Of a stretch of 64,000 nucleotides of DNA, positions 1-9,782 are shown one piece after another (the stretch's first letter is position 1; each line of letters starts with the position of its first letter). The notes below the pieces were generated by a model. It had not been told where the DNA came from and made no database searches. It was given only the letters and a program-made list of their open reading frames with translations. A program made the position numbers and the translations under genes. Origin of the DNA: Suillus spraguei (taxonomy: Eukaryota; Basidiomycota; Agaricomycetes; Boletales; Suillaceae); contig JABCPU010000059.1 in the NCBI GenBank assembly GCA_016800925.1, positions 124,001 through 188,000 on the forward strand, written 5' to 3'.

Positions 1-378
1 TTGCAGATCTCCGGTTTGTCTCAATTTGCATAATAATTTTGCCATGGCAGTTCCTTCAGGATCGATTGCCATAAAGTTATCGTTGAATTCTTTGAGGAAT
101 TCGGTCCAGGTACCATATCCTACTACAACTCCAGTGCTAGTCTTGTTAGTGGGATCTTGAGTGCTCTTTAAGAAACCTTGTGCCCAACTTCCTGCATTTC
201 CTTTGTTCATGAGCGACGTGATGAAAATAATTCTGCTTTTGTTGGTTGTATAAGTCTGGTCATTGAGATCCAGATAGGCTTTGCATGCAATAAGGAAGCA
301 TTTAGCTTTGTCTCTATTGCCATCAAAGTTGGATGGGGATCTTTATTTTGTTGGGTTTTGGTGCAATCACGGACATGA
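1..378 (-). pseudogene. Gag fragment of a family A Gypsy retrotransposon, cut by window edge
   Basis: Read on the minus strand, this stretch encodes a Retrotrans_gag-like segment in more than one frame. It has the same block order as the intact Gag at 8,767-9,585: an FDG(N/D)RD motif, a TYTTNKSRIIFITS-like core, then a VGYGTW segment and a leucine-rich RLR-like segment. The coding frame is broken near the start. It lies directly inside the LTR at 490-907 in the same orientation as the element at 2,636-10,256, so it is the 5' part of a second, diverged member whose body lies to the left of the window. Confidence 0.7.
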
Positions 379-489
379 TGTTGTCATCATTGCAGTACCT
401 CTAGTCCGAGTTTTGATAACTATGCAAGGCTTTCTTCAGATAAGGATCTATGCTCACAAAGGTGTGTGTTTAGAAGGACTTTAATCTTT

Positions 490-907
490 TGTTATGAACT
501 AGGATGGCATCACCAGCAACAGTGCAAAGGCACTTAATGGTTTACTGGGAAGTTCATTAATTGTTCAAAGGAACAAGACCTAGCCTAAGAGATGTGTCTC
601 AAAGGTATCAAGAATAGAGACTAAGGCTAAGGAGTGCTTAGACTTAAGATGATTCAGATGACTAAGGTTGGAGGCCTTAGTGAACAGAGATTCCAGGTAA
701 AACCTAGTAAGATTAAAGTGAAGAATCTAGTGGTAATACAACATGCTTAAATAAGCCAATATGTGCGCACGGACCAGAGAGACATGAGAATGTAAGTGCA
801 TATCCTAATAAGGAAGGCAAGTATAGTACAAGCATATTGAGATGCGTAAGTCAAGAGAGATCATGTGAGATAGGGGAAAAGTATGTAGGGGATGCATGAC
901 TGTAACA
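490..907 (-). repeat. LTR (family A), 5' LTR of the left-edge Gypsy element
   Basis: Starts TGTTATGAACT and ends TGTAACA on the plus strand. It aligns over most of its length with the LTRs at 2,636-3,109 and 9,783-10,256, but is diverged and shorter (418 bp). The 11-mer ACTTTAATCTT lies just inside it (about 479-489), and its inverse occurs inside the LTR, which is the same self-priming arrangement as in the intact element. Confidence 0.8.
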
Positions 908-912
908 TTGCC

Positions 913-1779
913 TTTGTCATCTCTTTCTAGCATCTATTCCATGATTTAAAGCATAATACAACAATTTACATGCGAGTTGGACTGTTCATCACTGTGCACC
1001 CCAATTCTGGCAACATTTGACTTGGTAAGCCATTCATACTCTCAAAATGTTTAGAGTCTGTTCAGCCACCATTATTTACACAAGTTTAGAATCTGTATTT
1101 CACAAATTTGCTTTGGTAATCTTCAGAGCTTGAACATCTTGTCATGCTTTGACCATGGCCTTGTCCTCATCAATATATCATCAATACAATACCTGATGAT
1201 CTTGATTGTGATACAGACACTCTCATGGATGATTATGATCTTGTTGAGGTGGAGGATATGGAGGATGGGCCTGGTGATGCAGAGGAGAGTGATAAGAGAT
1301 ACCTAATATGGATCATGCAGGTCACCATGCATACTATGTGCACTGCCATCACCATCATCGATGTAACAACCTCTCTAGATAGATTGATGGTCTCAAATTT
1401 TCTCAAAACTAGAATTTGAGAGACTTATTTCCGCTTTTTTCCATTTCTTGTATTTCATCTCCAAATACATTTCTGACATTATCTGTAGATTTGGCACATC
1501 ACGTGACTCCAAGCTAACCATATATGGTAATTTACATAACATATGACTTAAAGGTCAGCATTACTGGCCGGTAGTCAGTTGTGACTATACCCCTTTGATA
1601 CTCTAAATACTATTTACTACATGGTTTTACAAGTGTAGTTGTATCATAAAAATTAATCTGATCAAATGCTATTTTTTCAATGTTGTCAAAGTGATTTTCA
1701 AAGCAAATATGTAGTTTTGAAATTTCAAGCTTTGAGATTTGGCTGTGGGAACGTCACGTGATCACGTGAGAGCAGTGGT
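913..1779. other. AT-rich stretch without a supported gene
   Basis: No convincing coding region. A short acidic reading frame at 1,225-1,419 has no recognisable family. The stretch lies immediately upstream of the Harbinger transposase fragment at 1,780, so it may hold that element's eroded 5' part, but I see no terminal repeat that proves this. Confidence 0.4.
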
Positions 1780-2635
1780 TGAATTTCAATGTTGTCTACC
1801 TTAGAAGAGCAGCTTGCTATATTTCTTTATGTGTCTGTCATGGTGTAATGAACATATTGGCACTGGGCTTAAAACCCCATATTTTGACACTTGTCTCACA
1901 TCTACAGGAGTTACCACTAGTCCATGGCCTTCTTACTCCTTTAGCAGTAACTGGCGGCATCCCACGCTTACCGCACACCGTACCAACTGCCGCACCACGT
2001 TCCATGAACTGATGTCCTTCCATGTCCTTGCTGCGTCCGCATAGCTCCATTTGGTGCGTAGTTTGTTTCCTGTTCGTTATCACTGATTCCACAGCAAGCG
2101 TTATTACATGTTGCCTCATGCCGCAGCACCTCACGCTATGTTTACTTATGGTGGTTACTACACTCCAGTGCTACTGATCTCGCCTAGAGTATTCCAAGTA
2201 CATACGAATTAGGATATAAGCACCGCATACCCCACACGATAGAGCACCTGATTTTACACCATCGCACGTACTATAGGTCAGGATTATTGTCTAGCTCTGG
2301 ATCAACCCAGTAGTGGACATAGTCTTTAAAGTTCCCTTATCGCTCGTTAATACATCACGCTCGTTTTCCGTTACTGCCGGCATACTGCTGGACTTTTGAT
2401 TGTTACTTTTGACTGAACTTCTCACGCTCCGCTACTTTACCGCTGAAAGTACCGCGGACTTCTTTACTGTTTCTTTGCACCGCTCGCAACCTTACCGCTA
2501 CCGCTGAGACCACCGCTCGACATCGCTCGCTAGACACAACTGTTACTGACTTTATCTCGACGACGGTAGCACCGCAATGCACAATGCTAGTTCTGGCAGT
2601 ATCATCGCTGACCGCGGCTGTTACGACTGGGGTGG

Positions 2636-3109
2636 TGTTACGAACTGGGGTGGCGTCACCAGCGACAGTGAAAAGACACAGGCGGTCTGCTGGGAGTTCT
2701 TACAATGTCCAGAAGAGGACAAGGTGAAAGTACAAGGAACGCGTTCCGAGTACGATCAAGGGTTCAGCCTCAAAGATAAGTCTAAGAGGTATCCGCGAGA
2801 ATAGAGACTAAGGCTAAGGAGTGCTTAGACTTAGAGACGATTCAAGACGACTTAGGTTGGAGACCTAAGCGAAGGAGATTCCAGGTAAAACCCAGTAAGA
2901 TTAAAGTAGGGAATCTACTACAAGTACACTGTGCTTAAATAGGCCAATATGTGCGCACAGACCAAGTAAGACGTGGGAATGTAAGTGCGTATCCAAAGAA
3001 GGAAGGCAACTATAGTACAGATGCATTGAGCATATGAGTCAGAGTCATGTTGCGTAATATACAAGGTAAATGGAGTAGAAAATGAACAGGGGCACGTACG
3101 GTTGTAACA
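2636..3109 (-). repeat. 3' LTR of the Gypsy element
   Basis: 474-bp LTR with TG...CA ends, nearly identical to 9,783-10,256. The GGTGG duplication lies just outside at 2,631-2,635. On the inner side the coding strand has an A-run followed by a G-run ending three bases before the LTR, a classic polypurine tract for plus-strand priming. Confidence 0.93.
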
Positions 3110-3246
3110 TTACCCCCTTTTTATACGTAAAGTCACCGACTTTACTCATCTTGGTTCACATAGTAAACGGGATCATCACTCCAGTTGTAGTCTTCATCAG
3201 CAAAGGATTCGCTCCTCATATACTCAGCTTCCTCACGACCTGTGCG

Positions 3247-4695
3247 TCATTTAGAATCCCGTCTTTTCTCTGCTTGAATACGTTCATCATCAAGCTGTTT
3301 CTCCCAAATACGAAGTGCGTCATAAAACCCTTCGTCCTTCCAAGTTAATTCGAAGGGGGGAGGTCCGACTCGTTTGGGACAATAGATAGATAAATGAGTG
3401 GGCAACCAATACCTGCAGATCTTGCACTGATATTCCGTGCAATTCTTCTGGCGATGCCCGAGCAGTCCACAGATGCGGCATTTCATATTCTCGTCAGGGT
3501 TGGAATGGACTTTGCGCAAGGGGGATGGAGAAATGATAGGCGTGGGGCTGGTAGATCTGGCGCGCTTCTTCCCCTTATTCCTTCTCATACATTTTAAGGC
3601 AAGGGTGTTAGCTCGCTTGATTTGCGTCTGTTGAGCGAGGGACAACGTATATGCTGACATGGGGAGGTCCGGGGTAACTGCTCGTTCAGCAGCCGCAAGA
3701 AGTTCGTAGGAGGAGGACGAGGAAGTTGTGCTGAAATCTTTTACTAAGACCAGCGAGACGGGGTCCATTGGACCGAATGACGATGGGATGGACATTGGAG
3801 GGTGTATATGAAGGTCGCGAAGTCGGGGGCCGAGTGTTACCAGCTCAGTGGCTGGAATACCTAGTAGCTTAGCGGCCTCGCACTGTTCCTCTGTGCAAGG
3901 TCCGTACAGCCAATCAGGGCAATCAAGTGAAGTCGTTGCGGGAAGTGGTGAGGTTGGTTGTTTGATAGGAGATGGAGTTCGGGGAGATGCAAGATCAGCT
4001 TGCATTTGTTGTAGATCAGTGATGGCTTCTTCTACTAGGTTTCTAGCCATTCTGGTTTCAGCAACTGATCTTTGGATGGTGTCGACAACCGTATTGGTAA
4101 GTTGTCCAATTTCTTGCACAGCAGTATATAAGCCAGTAAAGGCATCAAGACTAGAATAGACGTGCGAAGAAGCGGGTGCTGGGATAGGAAGTGGCGTATC
4201 TCTTTGCGGAGAGGGAGGTCGAGCAACGCCTGCTCGACGTTCGGCAATGATGTGAATAGCTTCTTCAACATCATTCTTAAAAGAATCGGGGAGCAACAGC
4301 ATAGCGTAAGCACGAATGCGTTTCTGAAGATGAATGAGATGGTGACAGAGTGTGATTTCTGTAGTTTCTTTAGCGGTGGCTTCGATGAGGGCTGCAGTGC
4401 GGATGATGTTAACAAGGAGTAGAGCGGGGAAGGCACCTCTTTCAGTGAGGATTCTTTTGATTTCGAGGGCATGTCCCTCACAGAGGATGGCAGCTTCGAT
4501 GTAAGAGGTATTGTCGATTTCTGCGGTGAGAGTTCCGTATTGTTCAATTTCAGAGTCGGAGTCATTGGTGGCAGCGACAACGGGTGTGATGTAAGCAGTG
4601 GGGAAAGACATTTCGAGATAGTAGTTAATCAGGTGCTTGACGCGAGTTGATTTGACTAAGGAATAATCAGAGGGTGTGTTGCTTCTTATAAGCAT
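3247..4695 (-). CDS. Extra 3' ORF of the Gypsy element, double zinc-knuckle protein
   Basis: A 482-codon open frame downstream of the chromodomain and upstream of the 3' LTR. The likely start is the ATG at 4,611 (454 residues; MSFPTAY), because the upstream codons overlap the chromodomain end. The N-terminal half is helical. The middle is rich in Ser, Pro and Thr. Near residues 385-425 there is a CCHC knuckle (C-x2-C-x4-H-x4-C) followed at once by a second Cys/His cluster (C-x2-C-x6-H-x4-C). The C-terminus is charged. Standard Gypsy elements have no ORF here. A nucleic-acid-binding role is an inference from the knuckles. The frame is fully open, unlike pol, which suggests recent constraint or simply youth. 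Confidence 0.8.
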   Translation of the reverse strand: MLIRSNTPSDYSLVKSTRVKHLINYYLEMSFPTAYITPVVAATNDSDSEIEQYGTLTAEIDNTSYIEAAILCEGHALEIKRILTERGAFPALLLVNIIRTAALIEATAKETTEITLCHHLIHLQKRIRAYAMLLLPDSFKNDVEEAIHIIAERRAGVARPPSPQRDTPLPIPAPASSHVYSSLDAFTGLYTAVQEIGQLTNTVVDTIQRSVAETRMARNLVEEAITDLQQMQADLASPRTPSPIKQPTSPLPATTSLDCPDWLYGPCTEEQCEAAKLLGIPATELVTLGPRLRDLHIHPPMSIPSSFGPMDPVSLVLVKDFSTTSSSSSYELLAAAERAVTPDLPMSAYTLSLAQQTQIKRANTLALKCMRRNKGKKRARSTSPTPIISPSPLRKVHSNPDENMKCRICGLLGHRQKNCTEYQCKICRYWLPTHLSIYCPKRVGPPPFELTWKDEGFYDALRIWEKQLDDERIQAEKRRDSK

Positions 4696-5142
4696 TCAAG
4701 ATTCGAGCGGAGTTCTTCAAGTTCGTTTCTGGGAGCCATTCGTTATCTCCCGATGAATATCCTTTCCAGGAGACAAGATAGCGTCGGCGATTGCCGGTTC
4801 CTTTGTGAGAAAGGATTGCTTCCACTTCATATTCTTCTTCCTCTTCGATGATGTCAGGTGGTGGTTCGGGGAAGTTCGGGCCATGTACGTCCGTTTCGCT
4901 ATAGGACGATAAGACAGAAGCATGGAACGTGGGGTGGATCTTCCATTGCGGAGGGAGTTTGAGCGTGAACGTGATAGGAGATAAGACATCGATGATCGGG
5001 AAAGGTCCGTATCGCTTTGGGGCAAGTTTCCTTGATGGGAGTTTGAGTCTAAGATTAGCAGCAGATAGCCAAACCTTATCTCCGATCTTCCATGGGGTGT
5101 ATTTGTCTCCTTGGGATCGTTCGGCCATTGTCTGCATTGCAA
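4667..5142 (-). CDS. Integrase C-terminus with chromodomain (Gypsy pol, 3' part)
   Basis: Encodes the end of integrase: a GDKVWL/NLRLKLPSRKL segment (the GPY/F-type module, here YGPFPI), then HPTFHASVL, and a C-terminal chromodomain with EYEVEAIL, RRYLVSWKGY, NEWLPE and ILNAY blocks. Chromodomains guide integration toward particular chromatin marks in chromoviruses. It is one frame away from the catalytic core upstream; the break is around 5,150-5,175. Confidence 0.9.
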
Positions 5143-5169
5143 TGTTATGGCAAGCGATTGCTTCTTCTC

Positions 5170-5790
5170 TTATCTTTGCAGAGATCGTACTCGATCTTCT
5201 GCTGCGGGGACTGATGAATTGGGGATGAGATGAGGGATAGCGCGTGGTTCATATCCCATCATCAGGTAAAAGGGTGATGCATTCCTTGCATCGTGTTTTC
5301 GATGGTTGTGGACGAATTCGGTGATTGGTAGGTGTTCTACCCACTCTTCGGGGTTGCTGCGGCAGTAGATACGGAGGTATGTTTCGAGTTCTTGATTTAG
5401 CCTCTCGGTTTGGCCATCAGTCTGCGGGTGGTAAGCCGTGGATGGAGCGATGATGTAGTCGAGAAGTCGGGCAAGTTCCTTTGAGAAGCGCGAGAGGAAC
5501 TGCGGACCTCGATCTGAGATGACTTTGTCATGGAGTCCAAATCGCCGGTAAACATGTTTTAAAAATAGCTTAGCTACACCTTCTGAAGTGATGGTTTTCA
5601 AACAAGGGATGATAATTACCCCCTTCGTAAGGCCATGGTCTACCACGACCATGATACTGTCAAAGCCTCCAGAGACAGGGAGGTCGGTGATAAGGTCGAC
5701 AGAGACTTGAGAAACGGGCGAACAGCCGAAGAGGGAATAGGCGTAAGCGGGGGTCGAATGGGATGAGTATCCACTTTCATTTGCTGGCAA
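5170..5790 (-). CDS. Integrase catalytic core (Gypsy pol)
   Basis: RVE integrase core with all three acidic residues visible: Asp in VDLITDLP, Asp in ISDRGPQF and Glu in TERLNQELE. The core is therefore intact. The frame differs from the RT/RNase H part upstream. The junction near 5,715-5,730 looks like loss of one T from a T-run (a PF[S]QVSVDL context). The HHCC zinc module that precedes the core is encoded in the upstream frame, at about 5,780-5,930. Confidence 0.9.
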   Translation of the reverse strand: MPANESGYSSHSTPAYAYSLFGCSPVSQVSVDLITDLPVSGGFDSIMVVVDHGLTKGVIIIPCLKTITSEGVAKLFLKHVYRRFGLHDKVISDRGPQFLSRFSKELARLLDYIIAPSTAYHPQTDGQTERLNQELETYLRIYCRSNPEEWVEHLPITEFVHNHRKHDARNASPFYLMMGYEPRAIPHLIPNSSVPAAEDRVRSLQR

Positions 5791-7427
5791 AGGGCGCAGC
5801 CCTCAACATATTTCCGAATATAGGAGCCCATTGCAGGCCACCAGGCTTCTCGTTTTACGAGTTCTTCAGTTTTGAATCTACCGGGGTGACCCGCGGTAGG
5901 ATGATCATGATACCTTTTTAGGATATCGAAGCAATGCGCCGGTGGAATGTAGGCATGGTTCTTAAAATAGAGGACGTTCTCCTCAATCTTCCAGTCAGAA
6001 AGTGCTGATTTCATAGGGGGAAGGCACACGCCATCAAGGGCATCAGATGCTGTCTTGAATACAGGGTCGTCAAGGGGGTCAGAGGATGACAGCACATCCT
6101 TCAAGTCAGTGTCAATAAGGCGAACGAATAGAGCGTCAGGGAGGAGGGTCTGGTCCTCGTTATCGTCTTTGCCAGAGTCATAATCAGGCCGGCGGGATAG
6201 TGCATCTGGTACTGCTAATTTAGTACCTGCAACGTGATGCAGTTTGATGTCGTAAATAGACAAAATCAATTGCCAACGTGCTTGGCGACGGGTGAGCTTC
6301 TGTGCACTTCTAAAGTACAGAAGGTTCTTATGGTCGGTGAATACCAGGACGGGGTGTGGGTTTCCTTCGAGATAATGATGCCATTCGTTCAATGCCCGGA
6401 TCACGGCAAGGAGTTCCCAATCAAAGATCTGGTAATTGCGTTCTGCGGGGTTCAAAGACTGTGAGAGGTATGCACATGGATGATAAACACCATTCTCATC
6501 AGTCTGTAGGAGAACTCCGCCAGTTGCTACAAGCGAAGCGTCGGTAGCAATGGCAAATTGTCGGGAAGGATCAGGGTTACGGAGTACTGGTTGGGAAGTG
6601 AAGTGTCGTTTCAATTCTTCGAAGGTGTCCATACATTCGGTTGACCACTCAAAGGCCTTATCTTTTTTTGTCAAATCGATAAGGGGTCTGGCGATGTCAG
6701 AATAATGGGAGATGAACATGCGGTAGAAGTTGCAAAAACTGAGGAATGACCGAACGTCTTTTACAGATTTCGGGATTGGCCATTCGGAGATTCCCTTGGT
6801 CTTGGCGGTGTCCATAGCAACTTGTCCGGGGCAAATTATCATTCCGAGGTATTCCACTTCTTCTGCATCGAAGGTGCATTTCTCCGGTTTCAAGAACAGG
6901 TGTTCTTTTCGTATTTTCATCAAAACTCGTCTAGTTCGTTCACGGTGTTCTGCCATTGTCGTAGAGAAAATCAGGATATCGTCCATATAGATAACCATCC
7001 ATCCTTCATTGATTTCTTGTTGAAAGGTGCGATTCATGTATGCCTGAAAAGTTGCTGGGGAATTGCAGAGCCCAAAGAACATGACGTTCGGTTCAAAGAG
7101 ACCAAATTCCATGGTAAAAGCAGCTTTCCACCTGTCGTCAGGATGGATGCGAATGTTGTTATAACCGGACCGGATATCCATTTTCGTAAAGAACTGTGCG
7201 TTATGAAGACGTGCGACAAGGGAAATAGGGAGTGGAAGCGGGTATGCGTTCTTGACTGTCCAATCATTGATGTAGCAATAATCTTGACAGGGACGCAGTT
7301 CTCTGCTCTTCTTTCCCACAAAGAAGAAGCCACTAGCTTGAGGTGACTTCGATTCTGAGATAAAGCCTTTCGCAACGTTTTCATCAATAAACGTTTTGAC
7401 AGCAGCGCGTTCTTTTTCCGATAGCGG
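5640..7427 (-). CDS. Reverse transcriptase, RNase H and integrase zinc module (Gypsy pol)
   Basis: Reads through the RT palm (FFTKMDIRSGYNN; FGLCNSPATFQ; the YMDD catalytic motif), then RNase H (ATDAS; WELLAVI; FTDHKNL), then the integrase HHCC region (HDHPTAGHPG and CALCQ). The frame is open from about 7,427 downward. The segment before this (8,377 to about 7,480) is in another frame; the shift after LNKLPP near 7,490-7,500 is explained by loss of one G in a CCCCG(G)AA context. All key catalytic motifs are present. Confidence 0.92.
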   Translation of the reverse strand, partial: PLSEKERAAVKTFIDENVAKGFISESKSPQASGFFFVGKKSRELRPCQDYCYINDWTVKNAYPLPLPISLVARLHNAQFFTKMDIRSGYNNIRIHPDDRWKAAFTMEFGLFEPNVMFFGLCNSPATFQAYMNRTFQQEINEGWMVIYMDDILIFSTTMAEHRERTRRVLMKIRKEHLFLKPEKCTFDAEEVEYLGMIICPGQVAMDTAKTKGISEWPIPKSVKDVRSFLSFCNFYRMFISHYSDIARPLIDLTKKDKAFEWSTECMDTFEELKRHFTSQPVLRNPDPSRQFAIATDASLVATGGVLLQTDENGVYHPCAYLSQSLNPAERNYQIFDWELLAVIRALNEWHHYLEGNPHPVLVFTDHKNLLYFRSAQKLTRRQARWQLILSIYDIKLHHVAGTKLAVPDALSRRPDYDSGKDDNEDQTLLPDALFVRLIDTDLKDVLSSSDPLDDPVFKTASDALDGVCLPPMKSALSDWKIEENVLYFKNHAYIPPAHCFDILKRYHDHPTAGHPGRFKTEELVKREAWWPAMGSYIRKYVEGCALCQQMKVDTHPIRPPLTPIPSSAVRPFLKSLSTLSPTSLSLEALTVSWSW

Positions 7428-7479
7428 GTAAACCTTAGATGTGTGAGGGATGAAACCGGGTTTGGTGTCGATCCGATGA

Positions 7480-8377
7480 TCAATACCAGGACGTTCGGGG
7501 GTAGTTTGTTCAGTCCGTCTTTAGCAAAGACGTCTGCGAAGTCGTGCAAATAATCCGGGACCAATTCTTCAAAGGATTTCTTTTTCTTTTCCTTCTCATC
7601 TGTAGCGAACTCCTGAGCCTTGTTGCTGTATTTTGGAGAAGGAAGAGGAACAGTGGAATAGTTGGAGGATTGCTCGAATTGAGAAGTTCCGTCACGTGTT
7701 AAGGGTGTATCCATGGAAACTTCTTCTATAATTCTCATGCTGACTCCATCAGTATCGTATTCCACGAGAAATTCGCCATCTCCTAATTCATAAGAGGAAA
7801 TCTCACGTACTTCTGGCGCATGCCAGACGTCGTTCATAGTATCGAATTGGTCATCATCCTCGGTTGGGATCAACGAGGGCACAGGTTCTTCTTTATCGGG
7901 GATTTCTTCTATTGAAGCTGAAAGGGTTTTTGGGGGAACGAAGAACTTGGATAATTTCGGTATGTTGGTGCTTCGCCCTGGGAGTTCTTCTTCCGTCTTC
8001 CTTTTTCCATGTTTCTGTTCTTCTATTGGCCGCTGCTCAATAGGTTCTTGTCCGACCCGATGCTCGGGTTCGGATTCATTCTTGCGCTTCTCTGCGCGGG
8101 GAATTGGTGATACTGCTCGTGGCAGTTGTACATGAGGAGTGGGGTCTGTAGTACGTGGCATTCGTACTTCTGGCTCTGGGTTCTTAGGAGCATCAAGAGG
8201 AGAGGCGATGAAGGGTTTCGGAAGGTGGGAATGTTGCCATCTGGTGTGATGATTGAAGAGTCGGGGCAGTCCGTTCTTCTTCCGATCTTCGTCCAAATCA
8301 ATTTCAATTTCATTTGATTTCTCTGTCCGTGAGAGGACAAGTGTTTCAGCAGCCCAATCTATAATTGGGTTCATCAC
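7480..8377 (-). CDS. Protease-RT linker region of Gypsy pol
   Basis: Continues from the protease after a single in-frame TGA. It starts with an MNPIIDWA block, typical just after the LLGxPWL end of a retroviral-type protease. It is then a long, low-complexity, Glu/Pro/Lys-rich linker ending in a conserved DFADVFAKDGLNKLPP block just before the RT. In the same frame the reading runs on to 7,034, but that last part is out of register with RT. Confidence 0.75.
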
Positions 8378-8770
8378 TCACAACCATGGGATTCCAAGGA
8401 GGATTTGATCTCTTCTTCCTAGCTTAGTGATATTGAATTTTCCATACATGGTTCGATCGTCAATCTTGACCACAAGAAGGCAATAGTGCGTAATTGGTCC
8501 TCCTTTTATAAGAGTCCCATCTGCTGTTGTAACTCGAAACGGTGTTTTGAGTTTTCGTTGTGTGATTTGATGGAGTTTCACAAACTCTTCCGAGATGAAT
8601 GTTCCTGCTGCTCCTGAATCGATAACAGTGGTGGTGTCGATGGATTTCAATCGAGTACGCGAGTGGAGGGTGATAGGGACACGAAGTTCTTTTCTTTCAC
8701 CTACAGCGCGTACAAGTCTTAGTATTACATTGGGAGAAACATACGTCGAGTCTTTGTTTCTCCACATCAA
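8378..8770 (-). CDS. Aspartic protease (Gypsy pol N-terminus)
   Basis: Retropepsin-like domain with the catalytic IDSGAAGTFI motif and the C-terminal LLGIPWL block. It overlaps the Gag stop by a few bases in a different frame, so expression would need frameshifting or reinitiation. It ends at a TGA where a sense codon would continue into the linker; CGA to TGA is the simplest explanation. Confidence 0.85.
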   Translation of the reverse strand: MMWRNKDSTYVSPNVILRLVRAVGERKELRVPITLHSRTRLKSIDTTTVIDSGAAGTFISEEFVKLHQITQRKLKTPFRVTTADGTLIKGGPITHYCLLVVKIDDRTMYGKFNITKLGRRDQILLGIPWL

Positions 8771-9585
8771 AAATCCTGAACAATCCGCCTCACAGTTTCT
8801 TCATCTTCTTCTTCTCCTTTGACTTCAGTTTGTCGGAGTGGGGTCTTCTTCTTTCTGTCAGGACAATTATGGATGTGGTGTCCTGTCTTTCTGCATCTGA
8901 AGCATTGTCCTTTCTTCATGCATTCGGATCTTTCCATATCGGAGATTCGATCTACGACCATTGCGTTGGAATCACGGTTCGGAATATACCGTGCATTCCC
9001 GTAGTTTTTCTTCTTCTGTTGTGGAGTATGACGTGTCCTCATGGCGTTGTCAATAGCAACGCATTGCAGCACAACGTCTCTGAATATCTCGGAGACATCT
9101 CCTGTATTGAAAAGCTTTGTAAGAATACCCCAATTAAGGCCGTCTTGAAAGAACTGGATCTTCGTCGCATTGTCAGTGATCTGAGCCTTGGCTGCAAGTG
9201 CCTCAAAGTCAGCGACATAGGTGTGGAGATCTCCAGTTCCTTGTTTGAGATCTCTAAGCCTTGTGAGCGCGGTTCCTTTGGTATCCACCGGTTCGAATGC
9301 TTCTTTGAAGCTCTTCATAAAATCCGCCATCGTCCCATAACCAACTTTTTGTCCCGAAGTGTTGGTAGATTGGGCGTGTTCAAGGAATTGTTCCTTCAAA
9401 GACTTGGCATTCCTTTCGGTCATAAAGGATGTTATGTAGATGATTTTCTGCTTGTCGGTGGTGTAAAGTTTTTCATTGATGTCAAAGTGCAAGTTGCACG
9501 ACTGGATAAACTCGCGAGAGTTATCACGATCTCCATCAAAACCAATCGGTTGACCGATCTTGTATTCGAATTCTTTGGTCGACAT
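8767..9585 (-). CDS. gag: Gag capsid/nucleocapsid protein of the Gypsy element
   Basis: 272-residue intact ORF. A Retrotrans_gag capsid domain covers most of it (IGFDGDRD, IIYITSFM, FMKSFKEAF and RLRDLKQG blocks). A CCHC knuckle (C-F-R-C-x4-H-x4-C) lies near residues 228-241, in a basic tail. This is the expected particle-forming and RNA-binding protein. The start ATG at 9,585 is the first in the frame after a ~200-bp leader from the 5' LTR. Confidence 0.92.
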   Translation of the reverse strand: MSTKEFEYKIGQPIGFDGDRDNSREFIQSCNLHFDINEKLYTTDKQKIIYITSFMTERNAKSLKEQFLEHAQSTNTSGQKVGYGTMADFMKSFKEAFEPVDTKGTALTRLRDLKQGTGDLHTYVADFEALAAKAQITDNATKIQFFQDGLNWGILTKLFNTGDVSEIFRDVVLQCVAIDNAMRTRHTPQQKKKNYGNARYIPNRDSNAMVVDRISDMERSECMKKGQCFRCRKTGHHIHNCPDRKKKTPLRQTEVKGEEEDEETVRRIVQDF

Positions 9586-9770
9586 GGTTGATGATTCTTC
9601 TGGTGAGTTATACTTTCTCGGTGCCTACACGTGCTGTCTTGCTGTCCGTCAGGGCTTTCTTCTGTCAGAGGGCTTCTCTTGACAAGCTGCTCAGCGTACG
9701 CGTACGCTAGTCTGCTGATCTAGGCGATCAGGGTTCAGGGTCGAAGACTGGATAGTCGACGATCAAAACG

Positions 9771-9781
9771 ACTTTAATCTT
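9771..9781 (-). other. Self-priming primer binding site
   Basis: The plus strand here reads ACTTTAATCTT, one base inside the 5' LTR. Its exact reverse complement lies in the LTR at 10,044-10,054. In the RNA, the predicted 5' end (ACTTTAATCTT) would pair over 11 nt with the site next to U5. This is the arrangement known for Tf1, which primes reverse transcription from the 5' end of its own transcript instead of a tRNA. Confidence 0.85.
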
Positions 9782-9782
9782 T

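Noticed and set aside
1838..2134. Minus-strand 98-codon frame as a gene
   Set aside because: It lies inside a family B LTR, and the same frame recurs, shortened, in the copy at 29,217-29,402. A shadow of repeat DNA.
3394..4422. Plus-strand frames opposite the extra Gypsy ORF
   Set aside because: Antisense shadows of a strong minus-strand coding region with zinc knuckles.
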